Part shown: one piece after another, positions 30,660 to 43,812 of the stretch
How positions within the stretch are numbered: the stretch's first letter is position 1
How the letters are laid out: each line of letters starts with the position of its first letter
Assembly: GCA_029964075.1 (NCBI GenBank)
Contig: CM057138.1
Span: forward strand, 5,512,932-5,576,931
Origin: Patiria pectinifera
Taxonomy: Eukaryota; Echinodermata; Asteroidea; Valvatida; Asterinidae
Length of the DNA stretch: 64,000 nt
Direction of reading: 5' to 3'
Notes under the pieces: generated by a model
The model's database searches: none
Told to the model about the DNA's origin: nothing
Seen by the model: only the letters and a program-made list of their open reading frames with translations
Program-made: the position numbers and the translations under genes

Positions 30660-30880
30660 ACAAATACAATGCAATGCAGCGCAGCGCAACACACCACAAC
30701 CCAACACAATGCAACGCAACGCCAATGCAACGCAATGCCAATGGAGCGCAACGCAATGCAGCACAACCCAACACAACGCAACACAACACCAATGCAACGA
30801 AACGCAACACAATGCCAATGCAACGAAATGCATCGCAAAGCAGAGCAACACAATTCAACGTAACGCAATGCAATCATGTT
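30660..30880. repeat. Pentamer-based satellite (caacg/caatg)
   Basis: About 220 bp of CAACN/CAATG-type 5-mers (gcaacgcaatgc, aacacaatgc). Lack of stop codons produces open frames on both strands that are not genes. It lies about 85 bp upstream (genic sense) of the exon 4 acceptor. Confidence 0.85.
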
Positions 30881-31545
30881 GGATTAAAGCATTGTTAATG
30901 CAACCACATGTATTGATAAATATAATGTAAAACTAACTACATGTACAGTGTGAAACAACATCGGTAACAGGCTAACAGGTTAATGTTTAGGATTATACTC
31001 ATAATTAACCATTTTGTGCAAATTATGAAGTTATGTGGGTGTAGTGTTTCATTTCTGAAACTTTAGCTTTAGCTGCAAATTCCTGTCTGGAGACATATTT
31101 TGCTGTAATAGATTTGTATTAATGCATTCATCGAAATGCACCCTTTTCTCACATTTCACTTTAAATCATAACCCACTTTTAAAACAAAATTCTCCCCCCC
31201 CAAAAAAAAAAAAAATTAAAAATTAAAAATTGGAAATGAAAAATCTCCTATAATATTGATCATCAGTACTAGCAAAACCCGATGGCTAAATGTTTTTAAT
31301 TTATGATGAATTGCACTTTTACACACACAATAAAACCCAAAAACGTTTCAAACTTGAAATCTTTCAAAGTTTGTTGACATCGTGCTTAAGTTAAAACAAT
31401 GGTGGTGATAGAAGTTTATTCATATTTCCATAAGGTATAGTGGCCTTTGTAAAAAATTAATAATTTAAAGCTTTATTTTTCCTGATCAATCAATTAAGAG
31501 GTCACATCTGCATCAGCTATAGTTTCTGTGAAAACTCCATCTATA

Positions 31546-32091
31546 CAGGGTGAAAAACGAAACCAAATGGCAAGACCTATTTTGAATTAACTTTTGCATG
31601 TACATGTACATGACTACATGTAGTACTTTCAAAATCTAGGATATGATAGCCAAATCAATGAGCTTTCTTTTTGTACAAGAACCATTCAAATCACTAATGT
31701 ACTTTTTCAAGTTACGGAATGTTCAACACAAACACCGTTTTAGTTCCGTCCACGGATCGCAAAATGAGTAAGAGTTCTTTCAGCAAAACAAAAACAATTC
31801 ACATGCATCTCTATGAGAATTCTTTTCGTTTTGCTAAAAGAACACTTTTTTTGATCTGGGATCAAAAAAAGTAGTGTTCTTTTAGCAAAACAAAAAATGA
31901 TCAATGATCCGTGGACAGAACTTGAAACTGGTGTTTGTGTACAAAATTCCGTAACTTGAAAAGTACGTGAGTGATTTGAATGATTCTTGTACTAAATGAA
32001 AGCTCATTGATTGGACTTTCACGTCCTAGATTACGAAAGTGCTACAGGCAAAACTTCATTCAAAAATCGGTCCTGCCATTTGGGTTTATCA
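31546..32091. mobile_element. MITE family M, copy B
   Basis: Starts CAGGGTGAAAAACGAAACC after a TA at 31544; the right end is degraded near ccatttgggttt. Central arms (agttccgtccacggatc; ttttagcaaaacaaaa) and subterminal caaatcaatgagctttc match copy C in order. Confidence 0.65.
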
Positions 32092-32267
32092 AGCATATCA
32101 AGCACAGGATATCCAAAAGCTGTGAGTATAATAGCACCTGTCACTGATTTTGACCAGATCCACCACTTGTGACAACTTATATGTTTACAAAGCAACAATC
32201 ACTTAAATTTCTTCAATCCCTATCCTGAGTTTTAAAAGCCTCTAAAACCCTTAAAATTGTTTTAAAA

Positions 32268-32600
32268 AGCTTACTTGGATTGAAATATCATACGGGTACT
32301 AAACACCCCATGAAATTATTCCGTCTGGCGTGCTGTCATTTAGAAGATATCAAGAAATGTAGGCGATTTCCGACGATCAATTTGACTGATTTTACGAACA
32401 AAGAGTGTCATGGACGAAATTGTCAATTTTGTGATCAAAAGGTTTTACATAGTTTTTCTCTGTTTTTTTTTCTCAAAAAGTGTAATATCTACCGAGCTTA
32501 AAATTCAACAGGTTAGGTTTTGAACATTCTTCGTTGGATTTTGAGTAGGTGTGTTTATTGAAAACGAGCAAAATGCGTGAAAGCAATGCTTTTAAATTTA
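32268..32600. mobile_element. Dispersed repeat family Y
   Basis: Shares gctgtcattta..agaaatgtagg..tttcc.acgatca, gtgatcaaaagg and aaagtgtaatatc.accgagct with 47727-48250 and 51680-52400. No ORF; likely an old MITE. Confidence 0.6.
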
Positions 32601-34063
32601 GGGACATTTTTCAATTCTCCTTCGCATATTATTACAGTTAAAACGGGGTCTGTTTTGGTGTATGGACAAATCAAGGTTTGTGATGGGTCCGGGCGGGGTG
32701 AATATGCCGAACCCAAATTTAATGTTCGCGTCGTTGCAGATCGTATTTAGGCCTATCGGGGGCAATTTGACTTGAAAAGAAGCAGACGACAGGAAAAAAA
32801 GCCTCGCAAGTTTCTCCATCATCATGGCAAAGCGGTTTGTTTTGCTGGTCTGCGGTTGTATTCGCACCTCGAGCTGTTTATATAACTGCGAGATTGGCGA
32901 GCTTGTATACTCGTTGAGGGAAAGTGCAGCGGTCTAAGGTGATGACCTAAATATCCCACATAAGACCGGACTTGGTCGCAAGTGGTATTTTAAAAACTCT
33001 TCCAGTACAAGTGGGCCAATTAAGGATCAATTTCCAAAAGCAAACTTCTTGGACACAGGCAGTTTGATTTCTATTCCTGAGAGCATCGCAAGGACAACTG
33101 TATATGCAACAAGCATTTCACTTATGCCTTCATCGGTGATGTACATTACAGTGTGTAAAAAAAAATGATACTAAGAAAAAAATATTAAAAGTACTAGCTC
33201 CTATTTTGTTTAGGTTTTCCCGCCCAATTTCCTAAAATGTTCATTCACTTCTGGAAATCGGTCATTCATTTTCGTCTGAATTTCAGAATCGCTCTGAACA
33301 CGAGTTTCATTTTCGCTACCAGAGCATTGATTCCATTTTAGTTCAATCAATTAAGTGATTGAGTAGCACCTTTCATTTATGTCCATTCAGATTCGTTTAA
33401 AAGACTTCTTTTTCGCTTTTAGAGAGCGATTTCAAACAATCACCATTCTATTTCACTTTTAGTTTAATGCCATCGGCACCAGATAAAGTGAGGGGTTTCT
33501 TTTTCATCAACCGTCAATCAAATTAGCTGTACCTGAAATCAATTTAGACAAGGCATGCTTACGTAAATGAATGCACAGGTTTCTCAAAACCGAATGCACG
33601 GGCAATGAAAAAGATTGAACTTTCGTTGAATTGAAATGGAATTAAGGATGTGCATTCAAATGGTGTTGGCAAGAAGAACCGCCCTCATGTGATGGCAATC
33701 ATTTTGCTCTTCACATGAAACTGACAAAAATTTAAAGTTCTGTTTTTCACCATTTCTTTCGATGCACATCAGCTCGGTGATTTAAACTGATGATAAACGA
33801 CTTGTTGAACCTTATAACAAACATAGCCCGTCTGACTGAGCGGCCCGGGCGACAGGTGAGGTCTAAGGGAGGTCGAAACATTGCACCCCAGCATGCATCA
33901 CTTTCAGAAGTGACGAAAAGAAAACGACTGCCAGCCAGGCACGTTCAAGTAAGGCATCAATACCCTGTCCCCATGGGCTACGCGGACCCCCAAAAGAAAG
34001 AGGATTTAACCTCGGGATCAGGAACTTGGGTGATGAACTCTTGACTACTTCAGAAATATGCGC

Positions 34064-34440
34064 CTCTTAAAGGTACACAGAATCGTTTGCTTGATGTGAA
34101 TTTTGTTTGAAGCAACGGAATCGCTTAAAATCCATAGCACTGCAGGGTGCATAACGACTAACCTGTTGAAGTTTCAGCTCAGTGAATATACTTTTTAGAA
34201 ACCGGAGAAAATATATGTACATTTTGGGGGGAGATCTCGTAACTGGATTGCGTTGCTTACGCACGTACAAAAAAGTGGCATACGGGCATCCTATTTTGAC
34301 ACCTGTGTTTTCTTCCGAGCAATACCACTTCAGGTGGAATAATTTCTCAGGGAATAACTATACCGGTGCTATCTTGACTTTCAGCAAGGTTTCTGTACTT
34401 TTCCGGGTAATTGCAAAATGATCCTACGTTACTTTAAAAG
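34064..34440. mobile_element. MITE family T copy
   Basis: Begins cttaaaggtacacagaatcg and ends atgatcctacgttactttaa, with the internal ctgttgaagtttcagctcag shared by other copies. Confidence 0.55.
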
Positions 34441-35282
34441 AATCCGTTTGCATGGTATCTTTTATGACTTTTTTTTTCTTTTGGGAGAAAGACACTTTTA
34501 TTTGACGCCAACTTTTTTTAGAGGGCTTGTTTGCTGCTTCAGTTTCTTTATACATGTGCTGTAAAGAAATCTACCCTTCCCTTCAGACTGCTCGGGGAAA
34601 ACCCACAAAGTCTCAAGCTCCCTTCCTTTTTTCTTACAAATTGGGATTTGCACATCAAACTGACTCTGGATGTTCCCAAAGACAGCTGCTATAGTCCCTT
34701 CTTTGAATGTTTTCTAGTTTGCTGCACATGAATGAATGTCTTCCAGTGGACTTTACACGGCGTCATGAAGTCGTCACTGTACTGCAGGCAAAGGCTAGCT
34801 CCAGACGTCGAATATTATTTCGAATATGATTCGAATATTTCCAAAGCTTTGAATCGGACAAGGCATAATGTCGACGTTTGAAGCATCCCCTGCATTTTGG
34901 TGCCGATGCAATATCGTACGCAAACGAATTAAATCATACGACAAACAAGGTGGTTCTCGAACCACGCGCCTCGCCTGGTTTCTTTTCGATTTTTTGTTGT
35001 TGATAGAGTGAGGTGTGCATTGTAGGGTGGAAATGGCAAGGGGTAGTGATGTGGATGAGAGGGCCCTGATCAGTGTAGAAATAATTGTGGGTAGTAATGA
35101 GGGTGAACTGCTAATAATGACCTCAAATAACCTTTGACCTGAGCATGTGCCCTTTCACATCATGGTCATACGAAGGTTCCCATGTTACTCCTATTACCCA
35201 AGTTTAGTTGCAATTGCACTTCAACTTCAGAATGAGAGCAGTTGTACATTTTCAGCCCAGTTGACAACTTGACAGTGATGTA

Positions 35283-35420
35283 GTGCCTTGATGCTGGGCC
35301 TTGGCCTTAAGGCTGCCTTAAGGCTGGATTTTAGGGCCTTGGCCTTGGCCTCGAGGCTTGAGGGCAAAAGCCTTGGCCTTGGCCTTGGCCTTGAGGGTTC
35401 AGGGCAATTTGAGTCAAGGC
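35283..35420. repeat. Ggccttggcctt minisatellite, block 1
   Basis: Tandem ggccttggcc hexamer/dodecamer units around ttgaggcttgagggcaa. A second block is at 36355-36490; both sit next to a shared gacctttgacct repeat, so they are parts of one dispersed element. Confidence 0.75.
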
Positions 35421-36001
35421 TCTTCAAGGCCCATAGATTTTTTTTTTTTTTCCCAGATATAAATCTGTTCATTGCTGTTACCATTTTAATCGTATTACCA
35501 TGGAGGAGGGGAACCCTATATATAGATTTGTGTGTTGGGCACACTTCTTTGTAGTAGATGATTTGCAAAAAAAATATTCCGTACACTTGTGGGGCTAACG
35601 AGATGATCACTTTGCATATAATAAATAATAATAGAAGAATATTTATATAGCCAAAAAATCGTCTAAAAAGACAGTCTCAGCATATATAAAACTATGGAAT
35701 AGATCTGATTGTATATATGTCTCCCTGATAAGTGCTAGAGATGCATGCATCATCTTTTTTTAATGCTGCTGATATGTCTGACCATATTGGGCCACAAAAA
35801 AAAAAATTCCCAAAACAGTTTCTTGGATCCCCCCTTTTTCACTTTCTTGAGAATTGTGTCAATATAGTAATAATATATTGTTTTTTTGTCTAGTTAAACA
35901 CCATATTGAAGACCCTCACTAGTATTTTAATAGATACAGTGTACAACGGTAAAGGCCTGGGCTATGCTCTGAGTTGATTGGAATTAAAGAAATGTTGTTC
36001 T

Positions 36002-36250
36002 TCGATTCGTATTATTCGTGATGATGGGGGGGATCAGGGGGGGGCCAAGCCCCCCCCCCCAAAAAAAAAAGTTTTTAAACAGACGTCGTAAAAAAGGCAC
36101 GGCGGGCATACACCATCTTTCCACCCAAAAAAAAACAACAAGTACAACAAAACAAATGCCCTTAAATCGAATCGAAAATTTTTTCAAGGGCCTTAAGGGC
36201 CGGGGCCCCTAAGCTTTGACCCCTTTTTTTTTTTTTTGGGACTTTTTTTT
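36002..36250. repeat. GC-run inverted element
   Basis: Ggggggatcaggggggggcc at the left and aggggccttaa..ggcccctaagctttgacccc at the right, with homopolymers of C, A and T; similar in style to family H1 but without a clear target duplication. Confidence 0.4.
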
Positions 36251-36354
36251 TTGGGACCCCCCAAATTTTTGTCCCCATCCCAAATTCTCTTTGCGTCCAC
36301 TCCCTTGCGTGATGACGTGTCACTCATGTGACTATAGTGGTCATTATATCAGTG

Positions 36355-36900
36355 GCTGGCCTTGGCCTTGGCCTTCTTTGGCCTTGTTAAGCCTTGGCCT
36401 TGCCCTCGAGGCTTGAGGTCAAGCCCTTGCCTGGCCCTGCCTTGCCTTGAAGCCTTGGCCTTGGCCTTGGTTGGCCTTAGCTTTGGCCTGCTCTCAACTT
36501 GACCTCAGATGACCTTTGACCTTGGTATGTGACCTTTGACATCATGATCATATGAAGGTTCCCATGTTGCATCTATGAATTAAGTTTGGTTCCAATTACG
36601 GTACTTCAACTTTTCAAATGAAACCAATTTTACATTTCCAGCCTATTTTACAACTTGACCGCAGATGACCTTTGACCTTGGTATGTGACCTTCGACATCA
36701 TTATCATATGAAGGTTGCCATATTGCACCTATAACTCGGGTTTGGTTCCAATTGGACTTCAACTTTTCAAATGAGACCAATTTTTGGTTTAACTTTAACC
36801 AAAATACCGCATACATTACATACGGACGTACGGACATATAGACAGACATAGTGATTGCATGGTCTCTTTCCTGAACTCCGTTCAGGCGAGACAAACATCG
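36355..36900. repeat. Ggccttggcc block 2 plus duplicated gacctttgacc unit
   Basis: After the minisatellite (36355-36490) two copies of tgacctttgaccttggtatg..catatgaaggtt..aacttttcaaatga (36490-36640, 36655-36790) follow, then a tail of tacggacgtacggacatatagacagacatag. The unit also occurs at 35118-35235. Confidence 0.7.
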
Positions 36901-39900
36901 GCTTTTGCACTCAATTTGCAGAGCGGCGTAAATGGTCACGTTTTACAACATGATACTTGATAGGCCTCCTCATTGCAGCTAAAGACCCACAGGCCGTCGA
37001 CCAGATATATAGGGCGTACAGTGTTAAAATATAAAAGTGAAAGGATTTCAAAAGGACTCTAATAAGTTTCGTCACGTTCTATAAAGGTCCCTATATGCCT
37101 ATTGGATCATTATATAATACTTATGAAACATTTACAAAGTCCTTCGGGACCACCAATCGGATGCTATACATAGGGCCTATAGGCGAATCATGGCACTTGA
37201 TCACACTACACGCACGCGGTCCCCTCCAATGGAAGAAACCACTGTGCACACTATTGCACACAGCAACTGCCCCATGGAGGACGATATATCTAGCACAACG
37301 CTTTCGCCACTGTGAAGGGAGCCTTTTGGTAGAATTGATAGGGTGCACGGCATAGTATACATGTATGGGATGTGACGAAAAGCCCACACCGAACTTTATT
37401 AAAATATGGGATTTTGTACGATTTTTCTTGTAGGATCACTGGAAGACTAATGTAAGGATAGAGCGGTAAGGTACGCGTACATCAGCTGTTTCAAAAGATA
37501 GAATTAATCTGGGCCACATGATGTACTGAAGTCCTGAACAGATTACAAGCAAAAAGTAATCGCATACATTTACGAGATTGAGCCCACCAGCCGCAGTTCA
37601 ACAAACAAGGTTTCACATATTTATATCCAAAATATAGGACGAATGACTGGAGTATAGTGCTAGTTATTACATTACTGAACGAATTATTTGGTATGATTTC
37701 CTTTTTTGTATTGTCGACTTTATGCTAATGTTAATCCTTGTGGTTTTGGTGGGTTTTTTTTTAACATCCCAACGAAAGAAACAATCTATAGAGCATATTT
37801 GTGATATCATATCTAATAGAATGATTTGATTTGTCTCGAAGTTTAATTTTTTTGACACTTTCACGAAGGGGGCACAAAGCTCTATGTACGATTCGGAGAA
37901 AAAAAACATATCAACTTAATCTTCTTGACAAGATTGTTGTATCCTATATTACCTCCAGAAGTAACATTTCTACACGTATCATGCGACAAAGTAGATGTCC
38001 TCACGCACATTCACAGCTTGACACAAGGGCTTGACAAGACACCTGGTTAACGAATATGAATGGAGGGGTGGTAGCCCTCAATTTGTAGCCTTAAAACCCA
38101 GTGTCAAAGATCAAACTGTGCATTTCTTCCGATTCAACCACAATTACCAGGCCTGCAGGGGCAGATAGCATGATTTTTCAACAACGACGTTCAGAACATG
38201 TGAAGATGTCGGCAGACAACTGAATTCTAATCAGGAAGTAATTACTTAAAGGCGCCTTCCCTTTCCTACACCCCCGTCTAGGTAAATGAACTGCCCCGTT
38301 TGGAGAAAGTTGCTGAAGGAAGCACAATTGAGCAATCGCACCGAATTTTTTATCATCCACCCATGCGGCGTGGGGCGGGTTCAACAATACGAATGCATAA
38401 AAAAAATCCGCGTATAGTCCTCCAACAATTTATAGCGGGCAAATGCGGCAATTCCCCTGCCCTGACACAAGCCAGAAATGTCCCCCTAGGGATGCATGCG
38501 GGGTCGCGACAGCTGTGATAGGGAAGAACTATGTTCAGATCTGTTTCTGTAACATGTTATCGGTGGGATAACCTTAAATCGAGGTCATGGAGCATTACAA
38601 GCGGCCCGCAGGTTGTCATCGTGACCCAAACAATTCCATTGCAAGCAACCGACTTGGAAGACTTTTTTAAAGGCTAGAAAGAAATATATTCATCTGCAAT
38701 GTTTATAAGAATGAGATCCTCCGTTGCCAACCTCTATCCTCATTTGCCAGCCACGCTCAAAAATACATATCGTTTTTTCCCTTCACTTGCTGTTTCTATC
38801 ACTTGGTTTTCCATGTTTTCCTTTGGGTTTTTTCCCGTAATCAGTTGCATGCCACCTGTTACAGCGCGTAATTTACTTCACGTCGTCATTTTATTAACAT
38901 TACATGAACAAAATGTTATCAAGCATTGAGCGAGGCAGCTATACACCTTTCTCAAATTTGATGCATGGGATCACATGCATGCAATTATGGATGGAAGATT
39001 TACAAATTGAAATGTATACAGTCCGTGCAGACAACTCGAGTATGGCTTTTGGAAAACAAGACGAAACAAGCCTTGTAAAACTGTTTCCAGAGCTCCCCAA
39101 ATTCTATTCAATTGATTCCGAATGGCTATTCACTGGAAGTCTTTCCATGCCAAGTGCACAATGGGTCTGATTCAGCCTATTACGGGGTAATCCTATATGA
39201 TAGCACTTCCAGGCTGTCTTCACCAGCCAACAGCCAGGCTAGATCACAAGTGAAGGTCAGCCAGTCAGTCCAGTCAGGGGAGTCAGTCAGTCAGTGTGTC
39301 CGGTACACGGACGACTAGAGGCTGGCCCTCTCTGTGACCATACAGTACAACTTCAATTTCTAGAACGTAATGCATACAAGTATGTAAAATGTTTTCAGCC
39401 ACCCTTTTGATGCAATGCACATATACATGTACATGTATATAATTATTCATTCCCTTCGCCATGGTATAGCCACACTAACTTGCCCTCAAGACACCAACAT
39501 TTTGAAGTTGGAATCGGTATAGGAAAAAGTGGTTCTGATACAGTGGAACCCCGCCGCAGTGCAATATGTCAAAACGTTAGCGCGCAAAGTGCGGCTAATT
39601 AGCTTCTGATTGCTAGCTCGGTGGCTCGTGCTGGGAGGAGCAGTGTGGTCGAATTCAGGCAGCAGCACCATGCTAGTATCGCTGCGTACAGTTGACATGT
39701 GTCGGGCAAATGGACCCTGTGGCCACCTCTCTAGCTCCAGCATGCCCGGCATAAACAAGGCTAGATGTCGCACGGGGTTAATCAAGAAACCCAGGGCATT
39801 CCGCTGTTGATCCTACTTGCTGATCGATAGGCCTGGATACGAGCTTTCTCCTTCTCAATCTTGATACTGTTTTTTTTTTCTACAAACGTGGCAAAGGGCA

Positions 39901-41798
39901 AATTTAGCCCCAGTTGGCCCCAGTGGGCCACAGCGAAACATATCATGCTCTGTGGATACCAGAATTTAAGGCTACTGGAATTTCGAGCTGATAACGTAAC
40001 GGTCAAAAGGATTTGCTGTCCGACGAACCCGAAAATTGAAAATAAGATCAATCACGTATTCTGTACACATCAACTTATTTTCAAGTTTTTGAATCGTAAA
40101 GCATGTTATTGTGCGTGGATAAATCGGTTGACAGTTTGGTACCTACACACTCAATACTAATTTTTATGATCTGGCATGGCCTCCATGGATCTGGTGAGGC
40201 TGTCACGCCCCAACTTTACAGCAATGGTCCCAAATATAGTTGGGGCAGTCCCAAGTTCCCAACTATAGTTGGAATTGTCCCAAATATAGTTGGGACGTAA
40301 CAAGGTAGATCTCGACATGACACATCCAACATAGACGACTTCTGTTTGAAAATGGTACAGTGCATTCAAAACAACACTTTGAACTTCTACAAAGAAGGCT
40401 TTATCCTATATTAAAAGATACAATCATCGTGCATGCCTAGATCGAAACATCGTAGCCTAGTATTGAATCGTAATGAACGCATACACCATCGCACAGAAGT
40501 CCCAGTCTGATGGTCTGCGATGCTGACTGAGTTGGACAATCAAAATGAAGTTGTCTGGGACTTCACGCCGTGTTGCAATAAGGAAAATATCGGCTCCGTT
40601 CGAGTACAAGAGAGGACGCTTTGTCACCTAGCAACGGTATCCCTTGAGAAAAACACTTAATACACTTCGCTGGTTTTCGCACGCTGTTGATCGTTGATAC
40701 CTGTGTAATAAACGTGCCGTGCACCAGGGAGGTGGGATAGAATGGTCCACGGTTCCTACAATGTGCATGAATCGTTCTGACTGTGAGTCAGGTTCCCGAT
40801 CACGATCATTATGGGGATTTTTAGGTCAAGGATGGGTCACCCATATCAAGTGACCAACTGATAACGTCAGCAGGCGCAAATCTCCCGATTCCGAAAATAT
40901 CCGAACACACGTTCGTCAACTTACGGAAGATATCGTTGATAAAAGTGGGGTCTTTCCGGTTGTAAAATGGTTTAAATCAACAACAAAATGTATGTCATGC
41001 CTGTTGACGATCATGAAAAGGCGAGGAAAGAATGTTGCATTCTAACGCCACTTTTAATGGAGGTCATTCATTGCAAAAACGTTGAAAAGACATGAATCTG
41101 GAACATCTACAATTTTGGTCGAAAATATTTTGAAAATGCACTTGACTCTCCATAGACTTTGTACACAACCACAGAAGTGGCGTCTGGATACTACATTCTT
41201 TCCACAGGCGGGTCTTCAATTTAATTAACTGAAGCTCGCATTGCCTAAACAATCTATGCAATAGACATTTATCACGAGGCCACCATTTCAGTCATGTTAC
41301 CTGTATCCAATAACAGTACTGCATGATAATTTGTTTTGTTCAAAAAGGAACCAGACTAGTTTTCCTTTCAGCCTCGCTTTGGTTACATTGATTTGAATGG
41401 GGGAAAATCAAATGGCTGCAACATGATAATGTTCTATGGTACATCCCGAATCAATACATATATTTTGACCTTTTTCAGATGTTCAGACTGCTGGCATATC
41501 TCCGCATCCCCAAAGAAAAGTTAAGAAGTCTAGGCTTGTCCAATCACAGTGGCTCAGTCAATCAGTCAGTCAGTTATTCTGTCAGTCAGTGTAATTCAGT
41601 CGGGGAGGCAGCCGCAGCCAGTCAGTTACTCAGTCACTCAAGACTCTTCGCCAAAAAATAACAACAACTACAACTACAACTACGAATATAGGCCATCAGC
41701 CTGGGGGTTTGGTCGGTATCAAATTAGGGGAATAAAGCTCATTGTGATTTCTGGCAATATGCACCCCTGCAGTTGGAAAATATGTGATAGCATTGCAG

Positions 41799-41955
41799 CG
41801 GTGGCAGCTTTGGGGTGCTATCACTTTGTTTTTTAAAAATGACGGCCAAAACATGCTTGTTACCATTATAATTAATCCGGTAACAAGCATATTCGCGGCC
41901 ATTTGGAAGAATTTTTTTTTAAAGTGACAACACTAAAAAAAAACTGCCACCGCTC
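41799..41955. mobile_element. Inverted-repeat element around an ATGCTTGTTACC palindrome
   Basis: atgcttgttacc and ggtaacaagcat are a 12-bp perfect pair with a 14-nt loop; cggccaaa, aaagtgacaac and gccaccgc extend the pairing outward. Confidence 0.6.
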
Positions 41956-42127
41956 ACACTCCAAAGCTATCACACATTTTCAAACACTAGAATAGATGTG
42001 TATGTAATTGCCAAAAATCGCTATGAGAATTGCTCCTTTCGATCATTTGATAACGGGGGTCCAATTTTTTGACCGCAGCTGATAGCCTAATAGAGACATC
42101 TGAACGAAAAACAAAAGTTGCTCTTAC

Positions 42128-42344
42128 CGGTCGTCTGCAAGGCTCAGTCTGAATCGAGGCCATCCTTTCTTGCCTGGCTGGTTGCGTTCGTCTGCATACT
42201 GCAGCACTGAGGGACTTCCAATATCAAAAACGATTTTCGCGTCGGCGTTGGCCTCGTAAAGTGAGAACAAAAACATTTTCGACCGTTCTGGAGGGGCTAT
42301 TCTGACCGTCAATAGAATCGAAAAATCTTCGGGAAAGTTTTCAC
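42128..42344 (-). CDS. Collagen exon 3: TSPN core beta-sandwich
   Basis: 217 nt, phase 1 in, phase 2 out, residues 92-164. ENFPEDFSILLTVR is the hallmark FPEDFS motif of TSPN domains, followed by FLFSLYEANADAKIVFDIG, the laminin-G-like core. It ends SLADD with the split Arg codon CG|A that joins exon 4 WHRIALSV. Acceptor ttttcag, donor gtaaga. Confidence 0.95.
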
Positions 42345-42828
42345 CTGAAAAGAGCAAAAACACAAGAACTTATATATAAATATATTAATTTATTTTTTTA
42401 ATGAATAAAACTGCTGCAAACTGCTTATTGACTGGATTGACCTGAAAAATAAACAACTAAAACATTTATTTAATTTTTTGATATCTTCTGCAAAAAACAG
42501 CTAATTGTGTTTTATTTGGTATAATGTAAATTGTGCCGGTAAGAAACTACTTATTTTCAAAAAGTGAACACAAACGATAACACAACAGGTTTGGATAATC
42601 AAAAAAGTTATTCCGAGTGTGTGGAAATTCAAACCAAGTTAAATGAATGAGTAGAACTTAAATGAAGCAAGTAATGTACCACTTCACCAGCTTAGTCCAA
42701 CTCACCATCAATCATTGAATATGGTGACCGCAATTCAGTAAAAACAAAATTAAACCTTGATCAAAACAATAACTGAATAAACCCTGGGCCTGGGCTTAGT
42801 TAGCTTACAATGCAGCATAAGCACATAC
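42345..42828. other. Intron 2 (0.48 kb)
   Basis: Plain AT-rich sequence with no repeat recognised. Confidence 0.75.
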
Positions 42829-43008
42829 CTGAAAACATATCGCCGACTTCTCTGCTTAGACTGGCCTCGGGCCCGACGCTAAACGCCTGGTCCTCCTGAG
42901 GTGCTGCTCCGCCCGTAGTGGGACGATCTCTACACATCCCTTGCACCCCGGATGTTACTCCTCTCGAGGTGCCCGCAACGTCTAACTTTTCTAACACATC
43001 TACCGTGC
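42829..43008 (-). CDS. Collagen exon 2: N-terminal part of TSPN domain
   Basis: 180 nt, phase 1 in and phase 1 out, residues 32-91. Begins G-TVDVLEKLDV, the usual first strand of collagen TSPN domains, and carries the first TSPN cysteine (Cys57, in VQGMCRDR). A Gly/Ala/Pro-rich stretch (TTGGAAPQEDQ) follows, then AFSVGPEASLS and the lead into MFSGENFPEDF across the next junction. Acceptor ctcag, donor gtatgt. Confidence 0.93.
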
Positions 43009-43044
43009 CTGAGATCGAAGAAACAAACAATGAACGATATTAGT

Positions 43045-43455
43045 TAAAATTCATAAATACCTAAGGCAGTTCACTCATTCCTATTGGACGAGAGCCAGTC
43101 ACGTAGGTGGTTTTAAACGGTTCATAAAACACCGACTGGCTTGTTTTAAACACTTTTTCCGGTGTCACATGAATTTTGGACTCCTATGAAATATGGTCAC
43201 TTTTACCCTTTGATTGGATGAACATTCACAATCATCAATCTCCATCTCGCCAATCTCCAATCTTAGGAACTTTTTAGTACTACAGTACTATTCACGAGAG
43301 GCACATACCATAAACATAGCTAGAGGGGTGTTAAAAAAAAAACACGAAGAAAAATTGTTGAACAAAATCATTTTGGAAATTTATAATTTTAGACTTGAGA
43401 CTTATTGACCGAAACGTATTAACAAATGGGAATAAATATGTGCTTGGCCGGTATT
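43045..43455. mobile_element. Dispersed repeat, inverted copy of 15395-15800
   Basis: ttcataaatacctaaggcag at its left and gggaataaatatgtgcttgg at its right match the other copy in reverse order and strand. Confidence 0.55.
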
Positions 43456-43812
43456 AAACAAGTACGTTTTTCGCTTCGGGCCTGGTTGCCGATGATGTCC
43501 TAATTCGCCTCGACTGGGACCCAAGCCGGGTTTTAAGGGCTTTGTACCAAAGTCTCAAAACTATTCGCAACATTACCCCTGTTCACTAGGTAATGAGACC
43601 AGTTGCACTTGTCTGCAGCAGCTAAAGATCAGTGTAATCTGGTCACTACCCCCCCCCCCCCAACAGGTCGCTATTTGTAACCCTGGGTGGAGAGAGGCAA
43701 TTGCAGTAAAGTGTCTTGCCCAAAAACCCAACAAGCACCATATCCCCATTTGGGTTGGAACCCGACTTGAATTAGACTTGCTTAAGTCTCTCACTGACTG
43801 AACGCCACTTGT

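Larger units (their letters stand above)
30577..42127. other. Intron 3 (11.6 kb)
   Basis: Contains the elements listed between 30660 and 41955, plus CAGT microsatellites at 39255-39295 and 41555-41600 and a cccaaatatagttggg repeat at 40228-40295. No exon or conserved-looking coding segment was found in 32900-34060, 34450-35110 or 36910-41690. Confidence 0.65.

Noticed and set aside
30605-30930. Several overlapping open frames on both strands
   Set aside because: They come from the caacg/caatg satellite, which lacks stop codons; the products are Cys/Val/Ala or Asn/Thr/Gln repeats.
42800-43030. Treating this frame as a stand-alone gene
   Set aside because: It is collagen exon 2; the frame extends past the splice sites by chance.
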